From positions 1 through 51,293 of the IMG/VR virus record IMGVR_UViG_3300047445_000035: a stretch of DNA of 51,293 nt, one strand, 5' to 3'. The notes below the pieces were generated by a model, which searched no databases, was not told the origin of the DNA, and worked only from the letters and a program-made list of their open reading frames with translations. The position numbers were made by a program, and so were the translations under genes. Origin of the DNA: a virus. Every line of letters starts with the position of its first letter. The stretch's first letter is position 1. Below, piece after piece: positions 37,352-46,744 of this stretch.

Positions 37352-40300
37352 TTATTTTCCTTGTAATTGCTGCTGATTGTATTCTCTCTGTGCTCTAATA
37401 GCTTTGAGACGATTCATCAGCTCAACTTTCTGATTGTCTGGAATAGGAGCTTTCTTAATCTGATCTATAGCACCTTCAATGTTAGGAATCTCAACAGCAC
37501 GAGCCATGTTCAGGAATGTATTCAAACCATCCTTACTCACCATGTCTCGTTGCCACTGTTGATAAACCAGTTGAAGATCTTTAGGATCAGTGAATGTACG
37601 CATAAGCATAGAAGAGACACGCTGAATGTGTTGTACATCTGCTCCTGGTTCTGCCAGAGAATTAGAATAATAACGGAGAATGTCTCTATACTTAGTCATT
37701 ACTTCCGCTTCATGTTTCTTTTTAGATTCTGTAGTGAACTTAGTAAGCTCGTACAGTTCCTTCTCGCTCTTAGTGCCAAAGCCTAGGAATGCTGCTGCAA
37801 CCTCAGGATTGGTTACGTAGCTGTCTACGGATTGGCCCAAGCTATTAAACTTCTTACGTGTCTCAAGCATAATCATTGCTTTATCAGCAGCAGACCAGCC
37901 AGATGTAATCTTAGCTACATCATTCAAGACACCACGGAAGCTTGTAGGATTCTGAGGATCAATCTCATCGATTACGTTGAAGAACCGTCCCAGAGACAAC
38001 AGAGCTGTAGGAATTCTACCGTTACGTGTAGATTTACCAGTTCCATCTACTGCCAGGATTTGACCTGTAGGAGAAGCTGCCAGCAATCCCAATGTACCAT
38101 CAGTCATCATTGCCGAATACATCTTAGCCCAGCCATCCAAGTCATAAGGCTTCAATGCACTGAAGTCGATACGGGAACGTTCTCCACTATCGTCAAACTC
38201 AGACACCATCTTGTTGTATCCAAAGCTTGTTACGCCATCAGTTACAATCTCTCGGAGTTGAGGATCATCAGGAAGTACGTTGTCTCCGTCTTGACCTGTA
38301 GCGTACAGGAAGTTGGAGATGATTCCTACTGGAGCACCCCACATGATAATGTCCCAACCAGTTAGCCGGGCTCGAACATCCCAAGGGAGTTTTCTATTAG
38401 TGGTTTGCAGCAAAGCCTTCTGAGGCATCTGCAAGAACTGTAAAATGGCTGCTGCACTTCCTTGCGTATAGTGAAGCTCACCTGCTTTGTTCAGATCGTA
38501 GCTCAATGCTCTAGCTTCTGCATAGGCTTGGTCTCTTACTGTAGCATCCAGCAGATTCATACCACCCCTCTTATATTTCTCATATACAGCAGAGAGATGT
38601 CCCAACTGGTTAGCCATTTCACCCACATCAAAGCCAATACGCTGTGGAAGACTAACTGCCTCAATAGCAAGCTTCTTAGCACCGTAAGAAGCATCAGCCA
38701 TATCCAAGCCCATACCTCTCACCAAGCTATTTTCATTAACACCAGCAACCATGCCGCTGTCGTCTACAAACTTAGTGAATGCTTGAGCTTCCTTAGTTCC
38801 AGCACCTAGGTTGGATTTAATCCACAGATACTCAGCAGCTTGTCCATGCACCTTACCATTAAGCCAGCCTACAGGATTGTATGCGAATGTCCTACTAGCC
38901 TGATGGCTCTGTACCAACCATTGACGAATAGGATTGGACATAGCAATGTAAGCTTGGAACACCGTAGCCTTAGCCAGGTGTGTAGGACGTACATTATCTC
39001 CAACAGCTCTAACAGCTTTCTCACCAGTGGACAGATGGTATTTACCAAGCGTATCAGCCAGAATCTGCATACCACCTTTGAAGATTTCATCAGCGGAGTT
39101 GATATAGCCTTGCTCCATAAACTGAATGTAACGCCAAGTGGTACGAGCATCAGCTACACGGGAAGTGAATTGTCCTTGCTCATCAACAATCTGAGCAATA
39201 CGAGAAGGGAAGTCTCTATCCCCGTATGCTGTAGGCTTGAGCAAATCACTGTATTGTTTTACGAATCGCTTCTTAGCTGTCTCAAGAGTTGGACGCATAA
39301 CAGTACGTCCTGCAATCGATTTAGCAGCCCTTACAGCACTCTTCATCGGGTTCTCTACATGAGGGCCAGTACCGAGCTGATTAGTCCCTGAAGCCTCTAC
39401 AAGGGGCTTACCACGCATTCTCTGAGCAATACGTCCAGAGGATTCATGCAAGTCCCAATAAGAGTCAGCATCCTTACGGAAACCACGATTGTCAGCACGT
39501 ACAATGTGACGCTTACCAGTAGAAGCTTCCATGCTCTGAGCGAACATATCAGCATCTTGTGTAGAGCCTGCCACACCAACTGTACGACGGGATTCAACTC
39601 CATTAGCATCTACATGCACTTCATCGATAAACTTAGGAGCTTTGTAATTAACTGTGTAATAGCCTTCACGGTAATTCAGGACAGAATCAGTTTCCTTAAT
39701 TCTACGTAGATACTCAGATGGTGTATTTCTCACCACAATATGATCTACTGTCTCACCGTTAATAGATACTGGCCTACGAGTCTTAGCGTAAGTACCACCA
39801 GTGTTGTAAAGAGCATCCATCTCATCTTTAGTCAACACCTTAACAGAATCAGAAGTAGGATCATAAATCTTACCAATATTCTGATTCTTAGCAACGGGCT
39901 TAGCAAAGAGCTTAGTATTAGCCGTATCGATAACTTGGAAACCTTGAGCGTTCATTGTACGAACCAAATCAAGATTCTCTAAGTAGTAATGACCATCCCA
40001 GATATCTCTCCACTGTTTCAATGCTGCAATCTCATCATCATTGAAACCACGTCCCTTCAGAACAAATGGATCATGCTTAAGAGCATTAGCATTTGCCTCC
40101 TTCATGTATTCTTCGATTGCCCCTCTACGTTCTACATTGAACTTAGTCATCATGTTACGCAGGTCTTTAACAGGCTTCAGCAGAACACGTTCAAACGTAA
40201 TAGAAGTGTCTGTAGCTACTGAGAAGCTTCCTGTCAGAGTTGGGTGGAGCATACTACCCGGATCAAACAACCAACCTGCTGTACTACCAGCTTGATCTGT

Positions 40301-42067
40301 TCCCGTAGCTGCAAACCTATCTACCCAGTTCAGACGGACATCCAGTGGATTCCAGCTTTGTACATCAGCATCTGCAATACGCTGACGGGTTTTCACCTTG
40401 ATGATGTAATCACCGGGTTGATTTCCCGTAGCAGGTACATACTCCATACCCCTGCGTTCCATCACCGTAATAGCATCATCCGGTACACCATATTCACGCA
40501 AGGCATACTGAGCTTGTGCCTTAGCAGCCTCAGGAGTAACCCAAGCACCACCTGCTGTACTATAATGGGCATCAACAGCCAGGTAATCCCCATCAACACG
40601 GAAGGAGGTCATAGCGTCATTAACAGACAATCCAGAAGCTGAACGGAAGTCATTAACCACCGTATCTACAGCACTCGACAATTCATCTGCTGTGTAGCGT
40701 GTAGCACCAGTGTTGCTGATGAATGGCTGCAAGTCCATGTTGGCTTTAGCCAGAACAGCTTCACTATCCGTACCAACCTGAGGAACAATCGTATTAGCTA
40801 CAGCTTGTTCTTTATTAACTCCAGTCATTGCTTGAGCAATTTCATCCCCACTGGAAGCCATAATAGTGTCTCGCATGGCAGCAGCTTTAGCAGGATTAAC
40901 CTGTTCTACGATAGACATAGGCGTGTTGGCATGTTCCCTACGTGCTACACCACCAAGCTCGATACGCTTCTGAATATCTTCAGGATTGTATGTCAGACGC
41001 TTCTGTCCACTAGGAACACGGGATGTAGGAGGAACCTGAGGAGTTACTAGCTCCCATTCAGCAGGATGTACTGTATCAGTAGCAGCTTGAGCACCACGTT
41101 GTTCTGCTCGTCCAGCTACACCAGCAGCTTTACCCACACCTTTGATGATGTCTGTAACCCAGAACGCATCCAGTACGGTAGACATATTAGAAGCCCATTC
41201 AGCTGTCTTAGTAGCTGCTGGTTCATCTAGAAGGGCTGTAGCTGTCTCATATTGAGCGTAATAGTTATCGCTATGGAAAATAGCTGCACTGTCTTTAACA
41301 GAAGCCAGAAGAGAGTTGGTAAAGGCTTGACGGTTCTCAGGAGGGATACTATTAAGCTTACGCTGAATGTCTGCTCGTGTAGAACCTGGGAGCAAGAAGT
41401 TCTTTACCCATTCACCCATGCCGGTAGGAACACCAAGCTTCTCATTCAGCTTAGCTGCCACCTTAGCGCCAATAATGTTCCGCCCGAAGGGTAATACTTC
41501 CGCTGCTGCCAAATCGGTTACTGTCGTAGCAGATACATCAGGATGTTGAGCAATGAATCCATTCAGGGCTTTCTGACGGTCTTCACGCTCCTTATACAGC
41601 TCACCAAGGGCATCTGCTGTACTGATACGAGCAGCTTCACCTCGAATGTTCTCACCCTTGTTAGCCTCTTCCAGAGCTTTAGATTGGAGAGAAACAGAAG
41701 GCTCTTCCTTGAAATTATCGTTACGTACAAAATTGAGAAGCTGTTGTTTCTGTGCCAGAGGAACATTCTTATCACCGAGGATACGAATCACTCCCTTCAT
41801 AGCTCCAGACTTATTCTGTGATGCAATAGCTTCTTGAATCTGATCGTGAGTAACAGAGGAGCCTTGCTGCCCCTCTGCCACCATCAATTGAAAGTTATCT
41901 ACTACCTTGTCTGGATTCCCTTGGAGCAGGGCACTTTGGGCAGCCCTGTTACGAATTGCTCCTTGAGGAGCTGTGATAGCAGGCGGCTCCGGAATGTTAA
42001 CTAGATCAGACATTGGGGCGTCATTACTAAATGCCGCTACTCCATAACCCTCGTTAAGAATATCCAT
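37352..42067 (-). CDS. Giant internal virion (ejection) protein, 1571 aa
   Basis: Largest gene of the genome. Mostly helical with no signal peptide; a few moderately hydrophobic stretches (GWDIIMWGAPVGIISNFLYA near 1280) could enter the membrane after ejection. Place and size match T7 gp16 and similar proteins of other podoviruses, but the transglycosylase domain present in T7 gp16 is a separate gene here (34973-35524). Contains RRDEIDP-like acidic repeats late in the chain. No other enzyme motif could be recognised by eye. Confidence 0.78.
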   Translation of the reverse strand: MDILNEGYGVAAFSNDAPMSDLVNIPEPPAITAPQGAIRNRAAQSALLQGNPDKVVDNFQLMVAEGQQGSSVTHDQIQEAIASQNKSGAMKGVIRILGDKNVPLAQKQQLLNFVRNDNFKEEPSVSLQSKALEEANKGENIRGEAARISTADALGELYKEREDRQKALNGFIAQHPDVSATTVTDLAAAEVLPFGRNIIGAKVAAKLNEKLGVPTGMGEWVKNFLLPGSTRADIQRKLNSIPPENRQAFTNSLLASVKDSAAIFHSDNYYAQYETATALLDEPAATKTAEWASNMSTVLDAFWVTDIIKGVGKAAGVAGRAEQRGAQAATDTVHPAEWELVTPQVPPTSRVPSGQKRLTYNPEDIQKRIELGGVARREHANTPMSIVEQVNPAKAAAMRDTIMASSGDEIAQAMTGVNKEQAVANTIVPQVGTDSEAVLAKANMDLQPFISNTGATRYTADELSSAVDTVVNDFRSASGLSVNDAMTSFRVDGDYLAVDAHYSTAGGAWVTPEAAKAQAQYALREYGVPDDAITVMERRGMEYVPATGNQPGDYIIKVKTRQRIADADVQSWNPLDVRLNWVDRFAATGTDQAGSTAGWLFDPGSMLHPTLTGSFSVATDTSITFERVLLKPVKDLRNMMTKFNVERRGAIEEYMKEANANALKHDPFVLKGRGFNDDEIAALKQWRDIWDGHYYLENLDLVRTMNAQGFQVIDTANTKLFAKPVAKNQNIGKIYDPTSDSVKVLTKDEMDALYNTGGTYAKTRRPVSINGETVDHIVVRNTPSEYLRRIKETDSVLNYREGYYTVNYKAPKFIDEVHVDANGVESRRTVGVAGSTQDADMFAQSMEASTGKRHIVRADNRGFRKDADSYWDLHESSGRIAQRMRGKPLVEASGTNQLGTGPHVENPMKSAVRAAKSIAGRTVMRPTLETAKKRFVKQYSDLLKPTAYGDRDFPSRIAQIVDEQGQFTSRVADARTTWRYIQFMEQGYINSADEIFKGGMQILADTLGKYHLSTGEKAVRAVGDNVRPTHLAKATVFQAYIAMSNPIRQWLVQSHQASRTFAYNPVGWLNGKVHGQAAEYLWIKSNLGAGTKEAQAFTKFVDDSGMVAGVNENSLVRGMGLDMADASYGAKKLAIEAVSLPQRIGFDVGEMANQLGHLSAVYEKYKRGGMNLLDATVRDQAYAEARALSYDLNKAGELHYTQGSAAAILQFLQMPQKALLQTTNRKLPWDVRARLTGWDIIMWGAPVGIISNFLYATGQDGDNVLPDDPQLREIVTDGVTSFGYNKMVSEFDDSGERSRIDFSALKPYDLDGWAKMYSAMMTDGTLGLLAASPTGQILAVDGTGKSTRNGRIPTALLSLGRFFNVIDEIDPQNPTSFRGVLNDVAKITSGWSAADKAMIMLETRKKFNSLGQSVDSYVTNPEVAAAFLGFGTKSEKELYELTKFTTESKKKHEAEVMTKYRDILRYYSNSLAEPGADVQHIQRVSSMLMRTFTDPKDLQLVYQQWQRDMVSKDGLNTFLNMARAVEIPNIEGAIDQIKKAPIPDNQKVELMNRLKAIRAQREYNQQQLQGK

Positions 42068-42076
42068 TTAATTCCT

Positions 42077-42592
42077 TTAAGCTGGTGCAGGTGTTCCAGA
42101 AGGAACAGGCTTTCCTTTAGGGGAGTATGCTGCACTAAAGATTGTTGTAGACAAGCCAAACAGATTTTGATTAGCTTGCATAGAGCTCAGACTAGATTGC
42201 GCAGCAGAGCCAAAGTTAGCTGCACTTTGTCCCAATTGCGTAATACGTTCTGCGCCAGCAAGTCTCCCAAGATTAGAACCAATGGCTGCACCCAGTTGTG
42301 TGGCAAACCCACCCTCTGCACCAAGTTGTCCAGAACTACCCTCCGTACCTGTGTTCTCAGCCGATTGAAGCAGACGTGCTCTACGAACACGCTCTTCTCT
42401 AATTTGCTGCCTACGTTCGTTAGCAGCAGCTTGAGCATTCAATGCTCTTTCTTCTTGACGTGCTTTACCTTGTTCAGCAGCTTGTGCTGCGTAATTGGCT
42501 TGAGCTTCTTTACGATTCTTTTCAGCTGATACGTAAGATGCTGCACCAACTACCAAAGCGCCAATAGCAGCAATGGTTGTTAAGGCCGCCAT
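42077..42592 (-). CDS. Internal virion protein, T7 gp14-like
   Basis: 171 aa. Residues 3-22 (ALTTIAAIGALVVGAASYVS) are a hydrophobic helix, followed by an Ala/Gln/Arg-rich coiled coil (KARQEERALNAQAAANERRQ) and a Gly/Ala/Ser-rich tail. T7 gp14, which makes the outer-membrane channel on ejection, has the same outline and position. ATG overlaps the stop of the GNAT gene (TAATG). Confidence 0.72.
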   Translation of the reverse strand: MAALTTIAAIGALVVGAASYVSAEKNRKEAQANYAAQAAEQGKARQEERALNAQAAANERRQQIREERVRRARLLQSAENTGTEGSSGQLGAEGGFATQLGAAIGSNLGRLAGAERITQLGQSAANFGSAAQSSLSSMQANQNLFGLSTTIFSAAYSPKGKPVPSGTPAPA

Positions 42593-43050
42593 TATGTTCT
42601 CCTGTGTTCTCTACGGAAGGCGTGCTCACAGAGCTTATATCCTTTCCGTTCAATTGATTTAATATTTACTTGGCTTGTTACTAGCAGGGAGAGAGAAGAC
42701 TCATCGGCCACCTTCTCACAAGCTTCTCCATAAGCCTGAAGAAGCATTAGTCCTGCTCGGGTGTTCCTGTATTCTGGAAGGACATACCAGAACACTTCTG
42801 TTACAATTGTAATGGACGGATTGAAGAGATTGGGAGAAACAATTCCTCCCAAAGCTCCCACTGGAACACCGTCACATTTAGCTACAAATGCTGTACCACT
42901 GAGAGCACCTGTAGAAGCCAGGACATATAGATTTTCAACGTCTACATACTCAGGCTTCTTAACTTCATCCTTAAGCATATTAACTGCTGCGGTTTCTACA
43001 AACCATTCCATATCCGCATCACTCAGATGCTCTACAGTGTATTTAGGCAA
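42592..43050 (-). CDS. GNAT-family acetyltransferase-like protein in the morphogenesis cluster
   Basis: 152 aa. GNAT outline: FVAKCDGVPVGALGGIV, then VFWYVLPEYRNTRAGLMLLQ (the beta4-alpha3 acetyl-CoA loop, here R-N-T-R-A-G instead of the usual Q/R-x-x-G-x-G/A) and a C-terminal YKLCEHAFRR. T7 has gp13 at this place and related phages have GNAT-like proteins, perhaps used in assembly instead of catalysis. Overlaps the nozzle gene by 8 bases. Confidence 0.75.
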   Translation of the reverse strand: MPKYTVEHLSDADMEWFVETAAVNMLKDEVKKPEYVDVENLYVLASTGALSGTAFVAKCDGVPVGALGGIVSPNLFNPSITIVTEVFWYVLPEYRNTRAGLMLLQAYGEACEKVADESSLSLLVTSQVNIKSIERKGYKLCEHAFRREHRRT

Positions 43051-45262
43051 TTTGATTTCCGTTCAATGTGATATTCCATCCTAGCAGATGGCATTCTTTC
43101 TTGGGCTCAGATTCCATATACAAAGCTAGAGCACGTCCTCGTCCTCTAATCTTGCTCTTAGAACTAACCACCTCGAAGCCATTCTCATATGTGGAATTAG
43201 GAGAAGCAATCAATGCTTTCCTGTAACGGTAAGCTTGTTGAAGCTGACCAATCTTATTAGACTCTGGTGAATTGAAAGACCAATCCCACAATGTCCTAAA
43301 CTTACAAGAGGACTGATTGAGAGGAACAGCATTGCTGTCTGTACCGGTCTCTGTCTTCTTCATGTGAATGACAATGTAAGGAGCTTGCTTCTCTACAGCA
43401 GAATCACCAGCAATCTGAGCACCTGTTAGTACGAATGCTTTAGCATCCACACCCACTCCGTTAAATGACTTCCAATCAATAAACTCTTCATCCTTGTACA
43501 GAGAGAATGTGTATTTATTGAATGTAGAGCCTGTCTTGAGATACGTAATATATTGCGTAGTTCCTTCGTAGAAGAAGGGAACCATAGCTTCTACAGAGAA
43601 CCCAGGAACGCTCTGGATGGTATTCATACTGAAATTACCAATCTCCAAATCGAAAACAAGCTCAACTGTCTTGCTTTGAGAGGAGAAGATTGTTCCAGTC
43701 TTATAAACCCATTTAGCTTTCTTCAACAGATCGTCATACGTACCAGCAGCTTCTCTACGACTAGCCAACGGGATAGAGTCGAATAGAGATTGGATTGTTG
43801 TCTTAGTGAGGCTACTCGCTGCAAGCTGACCAACCTTATCTCGACTGATTACGTAGATGCCACCTTCGTTCCAATACATGATGGATTCACCCTGCAACAC
43901 TACAGACTTAACAGAGCAGCATCCAAACGAAGACAGCTGAATCACACGGTAGTTAGTAGCACTGAATCCATAGTCATTACCTCCAGATACAGCCCAGATT
44001 CCGTTATCCGCTAGAATAACCAAATCATTCCCGATGTTCACCATAGAGACAATGTTATGGGCTCCAGAGATTTTGATGTATCCACCATCCGTATCAACTA
44101 CATCAGCACCCTCTCGTGAGGTTGGGTCACCCTCTTGATAACACTTAGGGACATCGTTATCGTTGATTACTAGCTTACTAAACAGCACATAGTTGTTCAG
44201 TGTAGGGCTTCTAGAATCACCATTAACCACTTCACCAGAGAAACCACCATACCACATCCTACCAGCGTATTCACATACAACTGTAGGGCCGCCAGGTGTC
44301 TTATCTTCTTCCGGAAGGAAGAAATCAGGAGACGGTAGCAAACCACCAGACCTATCCCAGTTCTTCTCATACTCAGTCTTCCTAGACGCTCCACGAGACA
44401 TTACATCAATGATGAAATAGCCCTTAGAGGCTAGAGGAGCCAATCCAAATACTTCCTCATACATATTCGGATAAAGACGCTCATATGGCGTTGTAGTGGC
44501 TGTAACAGCTTGGAATTGTAGAGCTGTCCATACCACTTCTGAGTTGCTTGGATATTTGCTATACTCACCAAAGTATTGGCCAATAGGATCAACCATTGTA
44601 CCACTTTGATACTTGCGGGGGATACCCCAAGATTGGTTCTCTAGATTGTAGGAGTGTAACGGGCTAAGAGAAGCTGGACGGAAGTAAATGTCATTCTCTA
44701 GGTTGTCATCGTTTGTGTCAACTCCCCAGAAATCTCTAACCTTCAGCGTAAGAGAACTAAGCTCAAATGATTGTTGAGGAAATGGAGGGGTGAACCCATT
44801 GAACACTACTTGGTATGTGAATAAACCACCAGTAGCAATAACGAGATTACCATTAATAGAAGCAAAGGAATATGTGTTGTTGTTAGCTACTAGATCAAGG
44901 GTAGTTAGATACCCTCCAGTAACGGAAACGGAGAGGGGAGTTTTAGACAGATCATACAAGTCGATGCTTGTACCATTCTGTACTACTAGGAAGTCTTGTC
45001 CAACCTTACCAGCTACAGCTTCCCAAATGAATGTATTGAAGCTTGGGGTGGTTGGAGGGAATGTACCAAAATTAGGACAGAAGCGTTCAGCATGTCCTGT
45101 TTCATAATCGATACCTAGCCTACGCTTCCTTGTACCGTCTCTGAACAACTCAAAATTCTCCTCCTGCTTGGAAGCATTAGGAGGAAAATTCAAGGGACTG
45201 GCTTCTGTAATCAGCCCCTGAATGAAGGTGTTTACCTCAGCACGTTGTCCCGGTTTAGTCAT
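43043..45262 (-). CDS. Tail tubular protein B / nozzle, T7 gp12-like
   Basis: 739 aa. The N-terminus NTFIQGLITEASPLNFPPNA followed by SKQEENFELFRDGTRKRRLG is typical of podovirus gp12-like tail nozzle proteins. The rest is beta-rich with repeated propeller-like strands (DFLVVQNGTSIDLYDLS, NIGNDLVILADNGIWAVSGG). Order gp11-like, small gene, gp12-like supports it. Start overlaps the stop of the small gene (TAATG). Confidence 0.85.
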   Translation of the reverse strand: MTKPGQRAEVNTFIQGLITEASPLNFPPNASKQEENFELFRDGTRKRRLGIDYETGHAERFCPNFGTFPPTTPSFNTFIWEAVAGKVGQDFLVVQNGTSIDLYDLSKTPLSVSVTGGYLTTLDLVANNNTYSFASINGNLVIATGGLFTYQVVFNGFTPPFPQQSFELSSLTLKVRDFWGVDTNDDNLENDIYFRPASLSPLHSYNLENQSWGIPRKYQSGTMVDPIGQYFGEYSKYPSNSEVVWTALQFQAVTATTTPYERLYPNMYEEVFGLAPLASKGYFIIDVMSRGASRKTEYEKNWDRSGGLLPSPDFFLPEEDKTPGGPTVVCEYAGRMWYGGFSGEVVNGDSRSPTLNNYVLFSKLVINDNDVPKCYQEGDPTSREGADVVDTDGGYIKISGAHNIVSMVNIGNDLVILADNGIWAVSGGNDYGFSATNYRVIQLSSFGCCSVKSVVLQGESIMYWNEGGIYVISRDKVGQLAASSLTKTTIQSLFDSIPLASRREAAGTYDDLLKKAKWVYKTGTIFSSQSKTVELVFDLEIGNFSMNTIQSVPGFSVEAMVPFFYEGTTQYITYLKTGSTFNKYTFSLYKDEEFIDWKSFNGVGVDAKAFVLTGAQIAGDSAVEKQAPYIVIHMKKTETGTDSNAVPLNQSSCKFRTLWDWSFNSPESNKIGQLQQAYRYRKALIASPNSTYENGFEVVSSKSKIRGRGRALALYMESEPKKECHLLGWNITLNGNQIA

Positions 45263-45438
45263 TATTTAGCCTTAGTGCTGATATAATTTGTGATAGCAGC
45301 TTTAGCAATTGTAGGGGTTGTGAATACACCATCAAGAACATCTGGAATCTTACCACCACGTCCTGCTGTTACAACAATGTAATTCGTTGGGATTTCTTTA
45401 TGGGGCTTAATTTGATAGCCCTCAAATTCAATAATCAT
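45262..45438 (-). CDS. 58-aa protein between the two tail tubular genes
   Basis: ATG at 45438 overlaps the stop of the gp11-like gene (ATGA) and TAA overlaps the nozzle start (TAATG). Sequence: MIIEFEGYQIKPHKEIPTNY, then VVTAGRGGKIPDVLDGVFTT and AKAAITNYISTKAK. Fully coupled on both sides, hence surely translated although too short for routine calling. A similar small gene occurs beside gp11/gp12 homologs in some podoviruses, role unknown. Confidence 0.75.
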   Translation of the reverse strand: MIIEFEGYQIKPHKEIPTNYIVVTAGRGGKIPDVLDGVFTTPTIAKAAITNYISTKAK

Positions 45439-46190
45439 CGTCTACTCTTTCTTCCGTAATTCGGATATTCAATACCACCATGTACTTGCCAAGCTTTACG
45501 GGCTAGCCAACGGTTTTGTCTTGCAGCTTTCTGTTCAGCTTTCTGATCGGCAGATTGTTTAAGCTGTACTGCTGCTGTGCTTTTAGATTCCTCAACCAAC
45601 AGGGCGAAGGCTTCATCAGGCAAATCTGGAATAGCGTCATCTTCATGTACCCATTGTGGAGACATATAGGCTAAGCATTGGGTCTTACTTCCTTGTAGCG
45701 TATCCTCAACAGCAACGTTGTAGGAGTCTGTTACAATGTGCTTATCGTCAAAGCTAGTCCAATACTGAGGAGGATAGTTATTGAAAACAGGAAGAGTAGA
45801 ACCGCTGAAATCAGTAATAGAGACAACATTCGTATTGTCCGTATTACGACCTGATACAAATCGAAGGAACGCATCCGGCTCCTTATATTTTACTTCTGTC
45901 CAAACTGTACGTGTTTGATCTTCTTTATGTTCTTCATATTTGAAGAACAAAAGCTCTTTCATAATTGTAGGAGCACGCAGATAGTTTGGCTTGTCCAGAT
46001 CAGATAGTCCTTCAAGCTGAATCAGTCTACGTTGCAATGGCCAGTTTCTATTGCTTGTAAGCTCATAGTAACAGTCCCTAACAATTAGGGCTACTTGCTG
46101 AGATTCTACAGTATCGCTAATGCTGTTTACTTCGTCGGAATCTAGCGCGTTCAGGACGGACTGAACAATGTCTAATAGAGACAGCTTCAT
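45435..46190 (-). CDS. Tail tubular protein A / head-tail adaptor, T7 gp11-like
   Basis: 251 aa. LDIVQSVLNALDSDEVNSIS, QVALIVRDCYYELTSNRNWP and YYELTSNRNWPLQRRLIQLE match the start of gp11-like gatekeeper proteins, and DEAFALLVEESKSTAAVQLK with KAARQNRWLARKAWQ the helical end. It docks below the portal and holds the nozzle. First gene after the internal terminator at 46213. Confidence 0.85.
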   Translation of the reverse strand: MKLSLLDIVQSVLNALDSDEVNSISDTVESQQVALIVRDCYYELTSNRNWPLQRRLIQLEGLSDLDKPNYLRAPTIMKELLFFKYEEHKEDQTRTVWTEVKYKEPDAFLRFVSGRNTDNTNVVSITDFSGSTLPVFNNYPPQYWTSFDDKHIVTDSYNVAVEDTLQGSKTQCLAYMSPQWVHEDDAIPDLPDEAFALLVEESKSTAAVQLKQSADQKAEQKAARQNRWLARKAWQVHGGIEYPNYGRKSRR

Positions 46191-46212
46191 TACTATCCTT
46201 AGATAAAAAGAA

Positions 46213-46239
46213 AGGGAGGAAGTTTTGAGCCTCCTCCCT
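46213..46239 (-). terminator. Internal terminator after the capsid genes (leftward)
   Basis: Read leftward, AGGGAGGA (46239-46232), an 11-base loop, TCCTCCCT (46220-46213), then TTCTTTTTATC. It sits between the decoration-like gene and the gp11-like gene, the same place as Tphi in T7. A leaky terminator here would keep capsid mRNA in excess over tail mRNA. Confidence 0.8.
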
Positions 46240-46246
46240 TCAGGTA

Positions 46247-46732
46247 TTACACTTTAGTTTTGTTGTAGAAGGTGAGGGTCAGGGTAGCCTTACCAACACC
46301 TGCTGTAACAGCCGGAGTAGTACCACCAAGAGCCTTACCAACCTTAGCCGATGCTGTAGTGCCAGTAGCAGAACCTTGAGCCCAGGTACCGGTTCCTGTC
46401 GATGCAGGAGTCTTAGTACCAATAGCTTCTAGTTCAGCCTCAGACAGAACAATACCGTTAGTAGCTTCAGAGCCAGCTTGGCCGAAGATTACAGTTGGTG
46501 TAGTACCGGTGATGTTGAATGCTTCGTCCACTCGCAGTGTTGCAGACTTGAACAGAGCACCTTTCGGTACATAGACCGGAGGAAGGAAACCACCATTCAG
46601 CGAGTTGTAATCGAAAGCAATGGACAGACGGTGGAGAGAATCTTCACCATGTTCCAGTCCAATCGAATTACCTGTGTCACGAGCACCGTAGTTATTATAA
46701 ACACCGATACCAGCTTGATTCAGAAATGTCAT
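46247..46732 (-). CDS. Putative head decoration protein
   Basis: 161 aa directly after the capsid gene. YNSLNGGFLPPVYVPKGALF and a Gly/Thr/Ala-rich C-terminal half (GTGTWAQGSATGTTASAKVG) suggest a small beta protein exposed on the head. Transcribed with the capsid gene and before the terminator, so made in large amounts. No homology firmly recognised; role inferred. Confidence 0.6.
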   Translation of the reverse strand: MTFLNQAGIGVYNNYGARDTGNSIGLEHGEDSLHRLSIAFDYNSLNGGFLPPVYVPKGALFKSATLRVDEAFNITGTTPTVIFGQAGSEATNGIVLSEAELEAIGTKTPASTGTGTWAQGSATGTTASAKVGKALGGTTPAVTAGVGKATLTLTFYNKTKV

Positions 46733-46744
46733 ATTGAGTCCTTA

